Part shown: piece after piece, positions 49,710 to 58,412 of the stretch
Layout of the letters: the number at the start of each line of letters is the position of its first letter
Numbering within the stretch: position 1 is the first letter of the stretch
NCBI RefSeq assembly: GCF_013359685.1
Contig: NZ_JABFMV010000005.1
Location: 186,001-250,000 of the forward strand
Reading direction: 5' to 3'
Length of the DNA: 64,000 bases
Source of the DNA: Leifsonia sp. C5G2
GTDB taxonomy: Bacteria; Actinomycetota; Actinomycetes; Actinomycetales; Microbacteriaceae
The notes under the pieces: model-generated
The model's input: the letters and a program-made list of their open reading frames with translations, nothing else
The model's database searches: none
What the model was told of the DNA's origin: nothing
Made by a program: the position numbers and the translations under genes

Positions 49710-51415
49710 TGGGGGGCCTCGTTTCTGTTGTCGGGGGCTGGTGAGGTGAACCGGTCGGCGGCCGCACGGACCGCCTCACGGGCTTCGGCCGCGCCATCGG
49801 CGGCCAGGGCGGTCTCGGCCAGCGAGCGGGCCTGGCCGAGGGTGTAGCGCTTGAGGGAGAGCCGCACGTCGGCGAGGGCCGCCGGCGACATCGAGAGGGT
49901 GGTGGCGCCGAGTCCGACGAGCACGACCGCGAGCAGCGGGTCGGCCGCCGCCTCGCCGCAGATGCCGACCGGCTTGCCCTGCGCCGCTCCCGCAGCGCCG
50001 ACCTCGCCGATGAGGCGGAGGACGGCCGGGTGCCACGGGTCCTGGAACCCGGCGACCGAGCCGAGCAGGCGGTCGGCGGCGAGCGTGTACTGGGTGAGGT
50101 CGTTCGTGCCGATGGAGGCGAAGTCGGCCACCTGGAGAACGCGGTCGGCGAGCAGCGCGGCCGACGGCACCTCGACCATCACGCCGACGGTCTTGAGCCC
50201 GTACTCGCGCCCGAGCTCGGTGAAGTAGCGCGTCTCCTCGACGGTGGACACCATCGGCGCCATGACCCACAGGTCCGCGTCGGTCTGCGCGTCCGCCTCG
50301 GCGAGGGCGGTGAGCTGCTCGCGGAGGATGTCCTCGTTCGCCCGGAGGGAGCGCAGGCCGCGGAGGCCGAGAGCCGGGTTGTCCTCGTGGGCGTCGTTGA
50401 GGAACTCGAGCGGCTTGTCGGCGCCGGCGTCGAGTACGCGCACGACGACCTTCCTGCCGCCGCCGAACGCGCTCAGCAGCTTGGTGTACTGCTCGCGCTG
50501 CTGTTCGACGGTGGGCGCCATCCGCTGGTCGAGGAAGAGGAACTCGGTGCGGAACAGCCCGACGCCCTCCGCCCCCGCAGCGAGGGCTCCCTCGGCGCCC
50601 TCGGCCGAGCCGAGGTTGGCCAGCAGCGGGATCGCGGTGCCGTCGGCGAGGGCTCCCGGCTCGACGCCGCCCGCGAGCGCTGCCGCGCGCTCCTCAATGC
50701 GGCGGAGCGCATCTGCCCGCTGGTCGTCGGTCGGCGCGACGGTGACCGTGCCGGCTCCGGCGTCCACGACGACCTCGTCGCCGTCGGCCAGGCGGTCGGC
50801 GCCCGCCGCCCCGACGACCGCGACGATCGACTTCTCGCGGGCGAGGATCGCCGTGTGCGAGGTCGGTCCGCCCTCCTTGGTCACGAGGCCGAGCACCTTG
50901 GTCAGGTCGAGCAGGGCCGTGTCGGCGGGGGCGAGGTCGTGCGCGACGAGCACGTACGGGCTGTCGGAGTGGGGGACGCCCGGCGCCGGCTTGCCCTGGA
51001 GCGCCGCGACCACACGCTGCGAGACGTCGTCGAGGTCGCCCGCGCGCTCGCCCATGTAGCCGCCGAGGTCCTTGAGCATGTCGCGGAACACCGCGAAGCC
51101 CTCGAAGACCGCGCGCTCGGCCGTCTTGCCGCCGTCGATCCGGGAGGCGACGTCGTCGGCGAGGGTGGAGTCCTCCGCCATCATCGACTGCGCCTCGAGC
51201 ACGTCGGCGGCGGTGCCCTCGACAGTGGAGGCGCGCTCGCGCAGATCGGCGGCCACGGCCGCGACGGCCTGCTGCACGCGGGCCTTCTCCTCGTCGGGGG
51301 TGCGGGTGCTGCGCTCGTCGGCCGGCTCGGGGAGCGGGGCCGACATCCGCAGGACCGGCCCGACGGCGATGCCCTGGCCGATGCCGGCGCCGGTGAGGAT
51401 GCTCGTGTCCGTCAT
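49706..51415 (-). CDS. ptsI: Phosphoenolpyruvate-protein phosphotransferase (PTS enzyme I)
   Basis: This 569-residue enzyme I has the phospho-His in GGPTSHTAILAREKSI, then the PEP-binding TIM barrel with FRTEFLFLDQR, GLRGLR, MVEVPSAALLADR and DFASIGTNDLTQYTLAADR, and the active-site Cys in GICGEAAADP. It takes phosphate from PEP and gives it to HPr. It lies between ptsH and mtlA, so the general PTS enzyme is made from the mannitol operon. The ATG follows the HPr stop by 16 bases. Confidence 0.96.
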   Translation of the reverse strand: MTDTSILTGAGIGQGIAVGPVLRMSAPLPEPADERSTRTPDEEKARVQQAVAAVAADLRERASTVEGTAADVLEAQSMMAEDSTLADDVASRIDGGKTAERAVFEGFAVFRDMLKDLGGYMGERAGDLDDVSQRVVAALQGKPAPGVPHSDSPYVLVAHDLAPADTALLDLTKVLGLVTKEGGPTSHTAILAREKSIVAVVGAAGADRLADGDEVVVDAGAGTVTVAPTDDQRADALRRIEERAAALAGGVEPGALADGTAIPLLANLGSAEGAEGALAAGAEGVGLFRTEFLFLDQRMAPTVEQQREQYTKLLSAFGGGRKVVVRVLDAGADKPLEFLNDAHEDNPALGLRGLRSLRANEDILREQLTALAEADAQTDADLWVMAPMVSTVEETRYFTELGREYGLKTVGVMVEVPSAALLADRVLQVADFASIGTNDLTQYTLAADRLLGSVAGFQDPWHPAVLRLIGEVGAAGAAQGKPVGICGEAAADPLLAVVLVGLGATTLSMSPAALADVRLSLKRYTLGQARSLAETALAADGAAEAREAVRAAADRFTSPAPDNRNEAPQ

Positions 51416-51431
51416 GATCTCGTCTCCCCGC

Positions 51432-51698
51432 TCACGCGTCGTGGTCCGTCGCGAGGATCTCGGCGAGGTCGTCCAGGACCGCCTCGCCGTTGTCCGCGTC
51501 GGTGGTGAGCACGATCTTGTCGCCGTGGTCGATGCCGAGCGAGATCACGCCGAGGATGCTGCCGGCGTCGACGGTCTTGCCGCCCTCCTTCGACAGCTGC
51601 ACCTTCGCGCCCGAGCCGTTGACCGCCTCGACGAAGAGCTTCGCCGGGCGGGCGTGCAGTCCGTGCGCCGATCCGACGGTGATGATCCGTTCAGCCAT
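51432..51698 (-). CDS. ptsH: PTS phosphocarrier protein HPr
   Basis: This 88-residue HPr has phospho-His15 in HGLHARPA and the regulatory-Ser region SILGVISLGI. AAGGAGAA precedes the ATG. It transfers phosphate from EI to the EIIA domains, including MtlF and that of the regulator MtlR. It sits just upstream of ptsI, as in many actinobacteria, but here within the mannitol gene set. Confidence 0.95.
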   Translation of the reverse strand: MAERIITVGSAHGLHARPAKLFVEAVNGSGAKVQLSKEGGKTVDAGSILGVISLGIDHGDKIVLTTDADNGEAVLDDLAEILATDHDA

Positions 51699-51761
51699 GG
51701 TGGTGTTCTCCTTCGCTCCGTGTCGGCCGGGTGGCCGCCGCCATCGGTGGGATGGCTCTGC

Positions 51762-52070
51762 TCATAGTGTCGTCGCCTTGGCGTCGAGGGCCAGGTCCAG
51801 CGCGCGCTCTCCGTCGAGGGCGGCCGGGGAGACGGGAGGGAGCACGGCGACGGCGGTGCCGGTCGCGGCGGCGCGCTCGCGGAGGGACGGGACGGAGGCC
51901 TCGAGGTGGGCTCCGACCAGGAGGACGTCGACACCGGCGAGGGATCCCAGCTGGCTCGCGCTGCCCGGCTGGACCTCGATGGCCGCGCCGCGGGCGCGGG
52001 CGGCGCTGCGCAGCTTGACGGCCACGAAGGTGCTGGACGCGCCGGCGCCGCAGACGACCACGATCCTCAT
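51762..52070 (-). CDS. Stand-alone PTS EIIB-like protein (lactose/cellobiose IIB type)
   Basis: This 102-residue protein starts MRIVVVCGAGASSTFVAVKL, the P-loop-like phosphocysteine site of the lactose/cellobiose IIB fold (Cys8). The rest is a small alpha/beta domain ending LDLALDAKATTL. It has a good ribosome-binding site (AAGGCAAGGA). It is the first gene of the PTS operon, before ptsH (63-base gap), and no matching EIIC is seen. It may serve another transporter, or act as a phosphorylation sensor for MtlR (both are inferences). Confidence 0.8.
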   Translation of the reverse strand: MRIVVVCGAGASSTFVAVKLRSAARARGAAIEVQPGSASQLGSLAGVDVLLVGAHLEASVPSLRERAAATGTAVAVLPPVSPAALDGERALDLALDAKATTL

Positions 52071-52239
52071 CGATCCTTGCCTTTCGAGGTGCTGGGTGGA
52101 GCTGATGGAACGACAGCAATGGTGTCTTGCGGGCGGCGCGGGTCTCCAGCAGCGTTTCTTCCGGGGGTGCGGAAAGATGGCCGGAACGCGCGGTGGTACG
52201 CCCGCGGGGTGGTTGACTCGTCGGGAAAGGCGGTTCCGC
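52071..52239. other. Divergent regulatory region between the PTS operon and mtlR
   Basis: 169 bases between divergent start codons. A loose inverted repeat (TTTCTTCCG at 52155 with CGGAAAGA at 52170) could be part of an MtlR site. No convincing -10/-35 pair is seen. Confidence 0.3.
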
Positions 52240-54144
52240 GTGGCGCTCTCGGCGAAGCAGACGAGGATGCTCGACATCCTCGCGCGCCGTGCTGCCTGGG
52301 TGACGGCCGCGGAGCTCGCGCACGACCTCGGCGTGACGACCCGCAGCATCCGCAGCTACGCCGCCGCCCTCGGCGAGATCGTCGAGTCGGGGCCGAACGG
52401 CTACCACGTCAAGCCCGACGCGTATGCGGCGTACCTCGCCGGCGACGGCACCTCCGAGACGGGGACCGCCGGCTCGCCGCAGGAGCGGCTGGTGTTCCTG
52501 GTCCGGCGCCTGCTCGACGAGCCGGACGGCGTCGACGTCTACGAGACCGCCGAGAGCCTGTTCGTCTCCGACTCGACCATCGAATCCGACCTGACCAGGA
52601 TGCGCGGCCTCCTCTCCGGCACGGAGCTCTCTCTCGAGCGCCACGGCGCCGTGGTGCACCTTCTCGGGCCGGAGATCGCGCGGCGGAAGCTGCTCAGCCG
52701 GCTGTTCCGCGACGAGATGCGGCAGAGCGTGGTGGACGTCGCCCGCATCCAGGAGGCCTTCGGGTCGCAGGGGCTCTCCGAGTTCAAGTCCGACCTGGTC
52801 GCGATGCTCGACGCGCGCGGTTTCTTCGTCAACGAATACGGCATCAACGACGTGCTGCTGCACATGGCCGTCGCGCTCGACCGGGTGGCGAAGAACCGCG
52901 TCCTGCCGGCGGTGGAGGAGCCGGAGACGAGCGAGACCATCCGCTCCCTCGCGCACGACCTCGGACGGCTGATCGAGCAGCACTTCGGCACGGCACTCGA
53001 CCCGACCGAGCTGCGCTACCTCGCCATCCTGATGCGCACGCGGGTGATCGCGCCGGGAGCTGGGCACGACACCGTGGAGGAGTTCGTGAGCCCCGCCGAC
53101 CTGGAGGTCGTGCGCGGCATCGTCGACCGCGCCTCGGCGGAGTACCTGGTCGACCTGCACGACGAGAACTTCATCGTCCGGCTCACGCTGCACGTGCAGA
53201 ACCTGGTGGCCCGCGCGCACGAGAACACCTTCTCGCGCAACCCGCTGACCCGGTCGATCAAGAGCTCCTACCCGATGATCTACGAGCTCGCCGTCTACAT
53301 CGCCAGCCGGCTGCAGGCGGCGGAGGGCATCGAGGTCAACGACGACGAGATCGCGTACATCGCGATGCACGTCGGCGCCTACCTGGAGCAGCAGTCGCGG
53401 CGGAGGGACGCGGTCACCTGCGCGGTCGTCTGCCCCAACTACTACGACATGCACATCCTGCTGCGCGACCGGCTGGAGAGCACGCTCGGCGACGAGCTCG
53501 ACATCACCAGCGTCATCACCTCGACCGACGCCGACTGGGACGACCTGGACGCCGACCTCGTGCTCACGACGATCGATCCGCGCGGGAGGCGCGAGAACAC
53601 GGTCATCGTGCAGCCGTTCCTGACCGAGACGGATGTGGAGCACATCCGTCAGGCCGCATCCCGCATCCGCCGCCAGCGGCACAGGGCGCGGATCAAGAGC
53701 GAGCTGCTGGAGTACTTCGACGAGCGCCTGTTCCTGCGCAACTTCTACGCGCGCGACCCGATCACCATGATCCGGGCGCTCGGCGACAGGATGATGGCGG
53801 TCGGCGCGATCGACCAGGAGTACGTCGACCAGACGGTCGAGCGCGAGCAGATGTCGTCCACCGCGTTCACCGACTCGCTCGCCGTGCCGCACGCCATGTC
53901 CATGAGCGCTCAGCGCACGGCGATCGCGATCGTGGTCAACGACACGGCGATCGACTGGGGGGACGCCCGGGTGAACGTGATCGCGTTCATCGCGTTCTCG
54001 GCGGAGGGGCGCTCCTCGTTCCAGACGGTCTTCGACCAGTTCGTCGAGGTGTTCTCCGACCGCGAGGCCGTGCTCGCCCTCATCCGCCGGTCCGACACCT
54101 TCACCGCCTTCATCGACGAGCTCGTCCGCATCATCGACGCCTGA
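52240..54144 (+). CDS. mtlR: PRD-containing transcriptional regulator MtlR (BglG/MtlR family)
   Basis: About 634 residues from GTG 52240 (AAAGG upstream). It has an N-terminal HTH (about 8-45; TAAELAHDLGVTTRSIRSY) and a second HTH (about 100-122). PRD1 (about 165-275) has His208 and His248, and PRD2 (about 285-390) has His318, His327 and His377. An EIIB-like domain follows (about 393-480, Cys398 in VVCPNYYD), then an EIIA domain (about 500-634, His in LAVPHAMS). Phosphorylation by HPr and by the PTS switches such activators according to mannitol flux. It is divergent from the operon it should control. Longer in-frame starts lack support. Confidence 0.93.
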   Translation: MALSAKQTRMLDILARRAAWVTAAELAHDLGVTTRSIRSYAAALGEIVESGPNGYHVKPDAYAAYLAGDGTSETGTAGSPQERLVFLVRRLLDEPDGVDVYETAESLFVSDSTIESDLTRMRGLLSGTELSLERHGAVVHLLGPEIARRKLLSRLFRDEMRQSVVDVARIQEAFGSQGLSEFKSDLVAMLDARGFFVNEYGINDVLLHMAVALDRVAKNRVLPAVEEPETSETIRSLAHDLGRLIEQHFGTALDPTELRYLAILMRTRVIAPGAGHDTVEEFVSPADLEVVRGIVDRASAEYLVDLHDENFIVRLTLHVQNLVARAHENTFSRNPLTRSIKSSYPMIYELAVYIASRLQAAEGIEVNDDEIAYIAMHVGAYLEQQSRRRDAVTCAVVCPNYYDMHILLRDRLESTLGDELDITSVITSTDADWDDLDADLVLTTIDPRGRRENTVIVQPFLTETDVEHIRQAASRIRRQRHRARIKSELLEYFDERLFLRNFYARDPITMIRALGDRMMAVGAIDQEYVDQTVEREQMSSTAFTDSLAVPHAMSMSAQRTAIAIVVNDTAIDWGDARVNVIAFIAFSAEGRSSFQTVFDQFVEVFSDREAVLALIRRSDTFTAFIDELVRIIDA

Positions 54145-54156
54145 CCCAAACCAAGA

Positions 54157-54209
54157 GCTCCGGAGTTTCTCGAGCGAAATCGACGGATTCGCTCGAAAAA
54201 CTCCGGAGC
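54157..54209. terminator. Bidirectional hairpin terminator after mtlR
   Basis: A long stem: GCTCCGGAGTTT (54157-54168) pairs with 54198-54209, and an inner CGAGCGAA pairs with TTCGCTCG, leaving a short loop near 54181. It lies between the convergent mtlR and lipoprotein genes, with A and T tracts in the arms. Confidence 0.8.
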
Positions 54210-54228
54210 CGATGGCTCGGGGCGCGGG

Positions 54229-54672
54229 TTACTGGTTGGCGGTGACGGCGTAGGTGACCGAGACGCCGGGGGTGCCGACGGCGACCGTGTACTTGTCGTT
54301 CGTGTAGACGGCCTTGCTGTCGGTGGCATCCGGCTGCGCGGTGAAGCCCTTCGCCTCCAGCTTCGACTTCGCCTCGGCGAAGCCGTCCTTGCCCTTCGGC
54401 TGGACCGTCACGGACCAGCCGTTGTCCTTGTCGCCGCGGGCGACCACGACCGTGCCGTCGACGAGCGGCACGTCATCCTTCGGGAAGTCGGAGGGCAGCT
54501 CCTCCGAGGTCGCCTCGTCCGAGGACCCGGCCGCCGGCGTCGAGGAGGACGACGCCCCGGGCGTCTGCGGCGTGACGTAGTTGCTGTTTCCGTCGCTGGA
54601 ACAGGCCGCCAGCGAACCGATGGTGAGGGCCGCGACGATGGCGGCCGGAACGAACGGATTACGTGTGCGCAT
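54229..54672 (-). CDS. Small secreted lipoprotein
   Basis: This 147-residue protein has a lipoprotein signal (lipobox SLAAC, Cys24), a Ser/Pro/Thr-rich linker (about 27-58) and an alpha/beta C-terminal domain (about 60-146) with VVVARGDKDNGWSVTVQPKG. No enzyme motif is seen. Such proteins are common in Microbacteriaceae, and the role is unknown. It is convergent with mtlR and monocistronic. Confidence 0.8.
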   Translation of the reverse strand: MRTRNPFVPAAIVAALTIGSLAACSSDGNSNYVTPQTPGASSSSTPAAGSSDEATSEELPSDFPKDDVPLVDGTVVVARGDKDNGWSVTVQPKGKDGFAEAKSKLEAKGFTAQPDATDSKAVYTNDKYTVAVGTPGVSVTYAVTANQ

Positions 54673-54780
54673 AGTGATCCCTAGTGCTGTATGTGGTGCG
54701 TTATCGCAACCAACAACCCTACCCGGCTCCCGGTCCGAAGACGAGCAGGTTTGGAGAAGCGGCGGCCCCGGCCGGATCCC

Positions 54781-54786
54781 TAGCGT
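54781..54786 (+). promoter_or_regulatory. Predicted -10 box of the VOC gene
   Basis: TAGCGT, 7 bases before the ATG at 54794. A GAAGGG that could act as a ribosome-binding site lies in the same gap, so a leaderless start is likely but not certain. Confidence 0.4.
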
Positions 54787-54793
54787 GAAGGGC

Positions 54794-55414
54794 ATGACGA
54801 CAATCGAAGCGGTCACCCTCGAGGTGGCAGACGCAGCATCCGCCGCAACCTTCTACCGGGAGGCCTTCGGCCTCGACGGCCAGGTGCGGGTCAGGCAGTC
54901 CGACGCGCCGACGGAGGGCTTCCGCGGCTTCACGCTCTCGCTCACGGTCGCGCAGCCCGGCGACGCCGCAGCGCTCCTCGACGCGGCCGTGGCCGCGGGG
55001 GCGCGCGCGATCAAGCCGGCCGCCAAATCCCTCTGGGGCTTCGGCGGCACGGTCCAGGCGCCCGACGGCACCCTCTGGAAGGTGGCGACCACCGCCAAGA
55101 AGGACACCCGCCCGGCCGAGCGGCGGTTCGACGGCATCGTGCTCCTGCTGGGCGCCGAGGACGTCGGGGCGAGCAAGCGCTTCTACGTCGAGCACGGGCT
55201 GAAGCCCGGCAAGAGCGTCGGCTCGTACGTCGAGTTCGACACCGGCGCCTCGCCCATCAAGCTGGGTCTCTACAAGCGCCGGGCGCTGGCGAAGGACGCC
55301 GGCGTCCCGGAGGCGGGCAGCGGGTCGCACCGCGTGGCGATCGGCGGGGACGCCGCCTTCACCGACCCGGACGGCTTCGCGTGGGAGGTGCTCAGCCGAG
55401 CAGCAGCGAACTGA
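54794..55414 (+). CDS. VOC (glyoxalase/bleomycin-resistance) superfamily protein
   Basis: This 206-residue protein has two VOC modules: VTLEVADAASAATFYREAFG (about 5-24) with VQAPDGTLWKV, and VGASKRFYVEHGL with FTDPDGFAWEV near the end. Such proteins are metal-dependent isomerases or dioxygenases, or binding proteins; the substrate is unknown. The 3' end overlaps the convergent HAD gene by 23 bases. Confidence 0.88.
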   Translation: MTTIEAVTLEVADAASAATFYREAFGLDGQVRVRQSDAPTEGFRGFTLSLTVAQPGDAAALLDAAVAAGARAIKPAAKSLWGFGGTVQAPDGTLWKVATTAKKDTRPAERRFDGIVLLLGAEDVGASKRFYVEHGLKPGKSVGSYVEFDTGASPIKLGLYKRRALAKDAGVPEAGSGSHRVAIGGDAAFTDPDGFAWEVLSRAAAN

Positions 55415-56069
55415 GCTGGTCGGCGGAGTGCACGACCGCGATCGCGCCGGCCGCCTCGGCGGGGGAGCCGTAGCCCCACTCGACGAGGATGGTCGGCAGG
55501 CCGTGCGCACCGGCGCCCTCGACGTCGTACTGGCGGTCGCCGACCATGACGGTGTGCTCCAGGTCGACACCGCGCTCGCCGAGCCGGCGGAGGGCCTCGG
55601 CGACCACGTCCGCCTTCGCGCTGCGGCTCTCGTCTTCGGTCGCACCGGTGATGATGTCGAAGAACTGCGCCAGCCCGAAGTGCTCCAGGATGCGCGTGGC
55701 CTGAGCCTCCGGCTTGCTCGTCGCGATCGCGAGCGGGATGCCGGCGCCGCGGAGCCGCTCCAGCAGCCCGCGGACGCCCGGGAAGACCGCGGAGTCGAAG
55801 GCGCCGTGCTCGGCGTAGTCGGCGCGGTAGACGTCGAGGGCGTGGCGCGCGGCCTGCTCCGTCATCCCGCCGATGCTCTGCAGCGAGTCGAGGAGTGGCG
55901 GGCCGACGTACTCGATCAGCTGGGTGGGGGAGGGGACCGGCTGCCCGAGCGTCGCGAACATGCGCGCGAGGGACGAGGTGATGCCGGGGGCGGAGTCGGT
56001 GAGGGTGCCGTCGAGGTCGAACAGGATGCAGGTCCACGTCCGGGTGACGGTGGTGGTCGGGTTGGTCAT
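55392..56069 (-). CDS. HAD-family phosphatase, phosphoglycolate-phosphatase-like
   Basis: This 225-residue HAD hydrolase has the nucleophile motif FDLDGTLTDSAPGI, a C1-cap region, motif II in AIATSKPEAQA (Ser/Thr), Lys in SAKADVV and acidic motif IV in VMVGDRQYDVEGA. It dephosphorylates a small phosphorylated metabolite such as phosphoglycolate. It is convergent with the VOC gene. Confidence 0.9.
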   Translation of the reverse strand: MTNPTTTVTRTWTCILFDLDGTLTDSAPGITSSLARMFATLGQPVPSPTQLIEYVGPPLLDSLQSIGGMTEQAARHALDVYRADYAEHGAFDSAVFPGVRGLLERLRGAGIPLAIATSKPEAQATRILEHFGLAQFFDIITGATEDESRSAKADVVAEALRRLGERGVDLEHTVMVGDRQYDVEGAGAHGLPTILVEWGYGSPAEAAGAIAVVHSADQLSSLLLG

Positions 56070-56106
56070 AGCCGTCCTAGCGTATGTCAGGTTCCTGTGC
56101 GGCCGT

Positions 56107-56532
56107 TCACTGCTCGCCGAGAGCGGACTCGACGTGCGAGCGGGCGACCACCATCGTGTGGGTCGCGCCGGGGTCGAACTGCACGGCGACGAACTCGGCG
56201 GTGCGGATGAAGCCCAGCGCCTCCACGGCCGGCACGATGACGGCCTGCACCTTGGCGCCCTCGCCCTCCGCCGACTGCGCGACGGCCGCGCGCAGCGCGT
56301 TCATCGAGGTGAACAGGGGCAGCACAGCCTCGCCTGTCGTCGAGCTGATCGTGCGCAGCCGGGTGTCCTGAGGGGTCGAGCCGGTCACATCGACCACCAG
56401 GCCGCCCTTCACCGCGGCGGCGAGCAGCGCCTCCAGGTTCTCCAGGGTCGGCTCGGCGGCGATCGCCGTGAGCGCCTTGCGCACAGGGACGTTCTCGTAG
56501 CTCTGCGGGAACCGGGGCCTGAGCTGCGCCAT
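56107..56532 (-). CDS. SseB-family protein
   Basis: This 141-residue protein resembles the SseB N-terminal domain (LENLEALLAAAVKGGLVVDV, VLPLFTSMNALRAAV, GFIRTAEFVAVQFDPGA). The function is not established. The ATG overlaps the nucS stop by one base, so it is co-translated with NucS. Confidence 0.85.
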   Translation of the reverse strand: MAQLRPRFPQSYENVPVRKALTAIAAEPTLENLEALLAAAVKGGLVVDVTGSTPQDTRLRTISSTTGEAVLPLFTSMNALRAAVAQSAEGEGAKVQAVIVPAVEALGFIRTAEFVAVQFDPGATHTMVVARSHVESALGEQ

Positions 56533-57227
56533 CAGAACAGCCTGCTGTCGCTGTCGTCGAGCCCGCGCATCGCGTCGTAGTCGAGCACCAGGCAGCGGAT
56601 GCCGCGGTCCTCCGCCAGCGTCCTGGCCTGCGGCTTGATCTCCTGCGCGGCGAACACACCGGTCACGGGCGCCAGGTGCGGATCGCGGTTCATCAGCTCC
56701 AGGTAGCGGGTGAGCTGCTCGACGCCGTCGATGTCGCCGCGGCGCTTCAGCTCGACGGCCACGGCGGCGCCGGAGCCGTCTCGCGCGAGGATGTCGACCG
56801 GTCCGATAGCGGTCATGTACTCGCGCCGGACCAGCACGTGCCCGTCGCCGAGGAGGTGGATCTGCTCGGCCAGGAGCTTCTGCAGATGGGCCTCCACGCC
56901 GTCCTTCTGGAGACCCGGGTCGATGCCGAGATCGTGCGAGGTGTCGCTCAGGACCTCGTGGATGGACACCACCAGCATGTCGGCCGTCTTCGCCTGGGTG
57001 ACGCGCCAGACCTCCGTGATCCCCGCCTCCTGCTGCAACTCGTCCGGCTGGTCGACCGTCAGCGTGCAGGGCGGGCTCATCCAGTTGAGCGGCTTGTACG
57101 ACCCGCCGTCGGAGTGGACGAGGAGGCTGCCGTCTGCCTTCAGCATCAGCAGCCGCGTCGCCAGCGGCAGGTGCGCACTGAGCCGTCCGGCGTAGTCGAC
57201 GGAGCAGTTGGCAATGACGAGGCGCAC
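56532..57227 (-). CDS. nucS: Endonuclease NucS (mismatch-specific)
   Basis: This 231-residue protein has the NucS N-terminal domain ([40 protein letters not shown]) and a RecB-like nuclease domain with [12 protein letters not shown] and [20 protein letters not shown] (catalytic D...E-x-K). The C-terminus DSDSRLF is the usual beta-clamp-binding end. In actinobacteria NucS replaces MutS/MutL in mismatch repair by cutting both strands at mismatches. The GTG is 6 bases after TAGGAT. Confidence 0.95.
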   Translation of the reverse strand: MRLVIANCSVDYAGRLSAHLPLATRLLMLKADGSLLVHSDGGSYKPLNWMSPPCTLTVDQPDELQQEAGITEVWRVTQAKTADMLVVSIHEVLSDTSHDLGIDPGLQKDGVEAHLQKLLAEQIHLLGDGHVLVRREYMTAIGPVDILARDGSGAAVAVELKRRGDIDGVEQLTRYLELMNRDPHLAPVTGVFAAQEIKPQARTLAEDRGIRCLVLDYDAMRGLDDSDSRLF

Positions 57228-57233
57228 CGGAAC

Positions 57234-57239
57234 ATCCTA
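57234..57239 (-). promoter_or_regulatory. Predicted leaderless -10 box of nucS
   Basis: TAGGAT on the minus strand, 6 bases before the GTG at 57227. Confidence 0.5.
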
Positions 57240-57290
57240 CGGGGCGGTGCCGCTGCGCCGCCCCGGCGGCGGTGGTGATTGGATGGGCCA

Positions 57291-58337
57291 ATGACCCGTG
57301 AGCTCCTCATCGGCACCTACACCGAGCGCCTCCCGCATGTCGACGGCCACGCGGAGGGGGTGCTGTCCGCCCGGTTCGACGGGACGGGACTCACCGAACC
57401 CGTCGTCGCCGCGCGGGTGGAGAACCCGTCCTGGCTGGCCGTCGCACCGGATGGGACGGCGGTTTACGCGGTGAGCGAGACGGAGCCGGACGGCCGCGTC
57501 GTCGCGTTCGCGCGCTCCTCCGACGGTGCCCTGACGGAGCTGGGCTCGGTGTCTAGCGGTGGACCTTCGCCCGCGCACCTGGTGGTGCACCCGTCCCGCC
57601 CGCTGCTGCTCGCGGGCACCTACGGCGGCGGGACGGTCTCGGTCTTCGCCCTCCGCGAGGACGGCTCGCTCGGCGGGCGCACCGCGTTCGTGCAGCATGA
57701 GGGCTCGGGGCCCGAGCCCGCGCGCCAGGACGGGCCGCACGTCCACCAGCTCAGCATCGACCCGGTGACCGGCGATGCGGTCGTGGTCGACCTCGGCCTG
57801 GGCGAGGTGCGCTGGTACGCGCTCACGGACGACGGCCGGCTGACGCTGCGCCCGGACGCGACCGTGGTGCTCGGGTCGGCAGGCCCACGCCACCTCGCGT
57901 TCGACGCCGACGGGCGCCACGCGGTGCTGGTCGACGAGCTGGACTCCAGCGTGGATGTGCTGCGCCGCGAGGGCGATCGCTTCGTGCGGGTGCAGAGCAC
58001 GACGACGCGGGGGGATGCCGCGAGCGGCGACAACACCCCGGCCGCCGTCTGCATCAGCGCGTCCGGGCGGACCGTCCTCGTCAGCAACCGCGGGGACGAC
58101 ACGATCGCCGTGTTCGCGTTCGATCGCGACGCATCCCGGCTGGCCCTCGTGGACGTCGTGGAGGTCGGCGGCCGCACCCCGCGCGACCTCGTGATCGCGC
58201 CGGAGGGCGACCGCGTGCTCGCCGCCTGCCAGGACAGCGACGAGGTCGCCGTCTTCGCGTTCGACGACGCGGCACGCACCCTGCGCCCCCTCGGCCGCAC
58301 GCCCGTCCCGACCCCCGTCCACCTGGCCTTCGTCTGA
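57291..58337 (+). CDS. Lactonase-family beta-propeller (6-phosphogluconolactonase-like)
   Basis: This 348-residue protein has the seven-bladed Lactonase (YbhE/Pgl-type) pattern: LLIGTYTERLPHVDG at the start, NPSWLAVAPDGTAVYAVSE, GGPSPAHLVVHPSRPLLLAG, QDGPHVHQLSIDP, NTPAAVCISASGRTVLVSNR and a C-terminal TPVPTPVHLAFV. It probably hydrolyses a sugar lactone, such as 6-phosphogluconolactone. It is convergent with the MFS gene, with a hairpin between them. Confidence 0.9.
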   Translation: MTRELLIGTYTERLPHVDGHAEGVLSARFDGTGLTEPVVAARVENPSWLAVAPDGTAVYAVSETEPDGRVVAFARSSDGALTELGSVSSGGPSPAHLVVHPSRPLLLAGTYGGGTVSVFALREDGSLGGRTAFVQHEGSGPEPARQDGPHVHQLSIDPVTGDAVVVDLGLGEVRWYALTDDGRLTLRPDATVVLGSAGPRHLAFDADGRHAVLVDELDSSVDVLRREGDRFVRVQSTTTRGDAASGDNTPAAVCISASGRTVLVSNRGDDTIAVFAFDRDASRLALVDVVEVGGRTPRDLVIAPEGDRVLAACQDSDEVAVFAFDDAARTLRPLGRTPVPTPVHLAFV

Positions 58338-58363
58338 GCCGCCCCGGTCTCCGCCTGCCTGGT

Positions 58364-58390
58364 CGAGTGGCGACAAGATGTCACCACTCG
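58364..58390. terminator. Convergent hairpin between lactonase and MFS genes
   Basis: A 12-bp stem (CGAGTGGCGACA at 58364-58375 with 58379-58390, one mismatch) around a 3-base loop. The same core occurs again at 60817-60843, so it is also a dispersed intergenic palindrome. Confidence 0.65.
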
Positions 58391-58412
58391 CCCAGGATTC
58401 CGACGATTACTC

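Noticed and set aside
52155-52177. Inverted repeat as an MtlR operator
   Set aside because: The arms match only partly, and no second copy is seen. Kept only as a remark in the intergenic entry.
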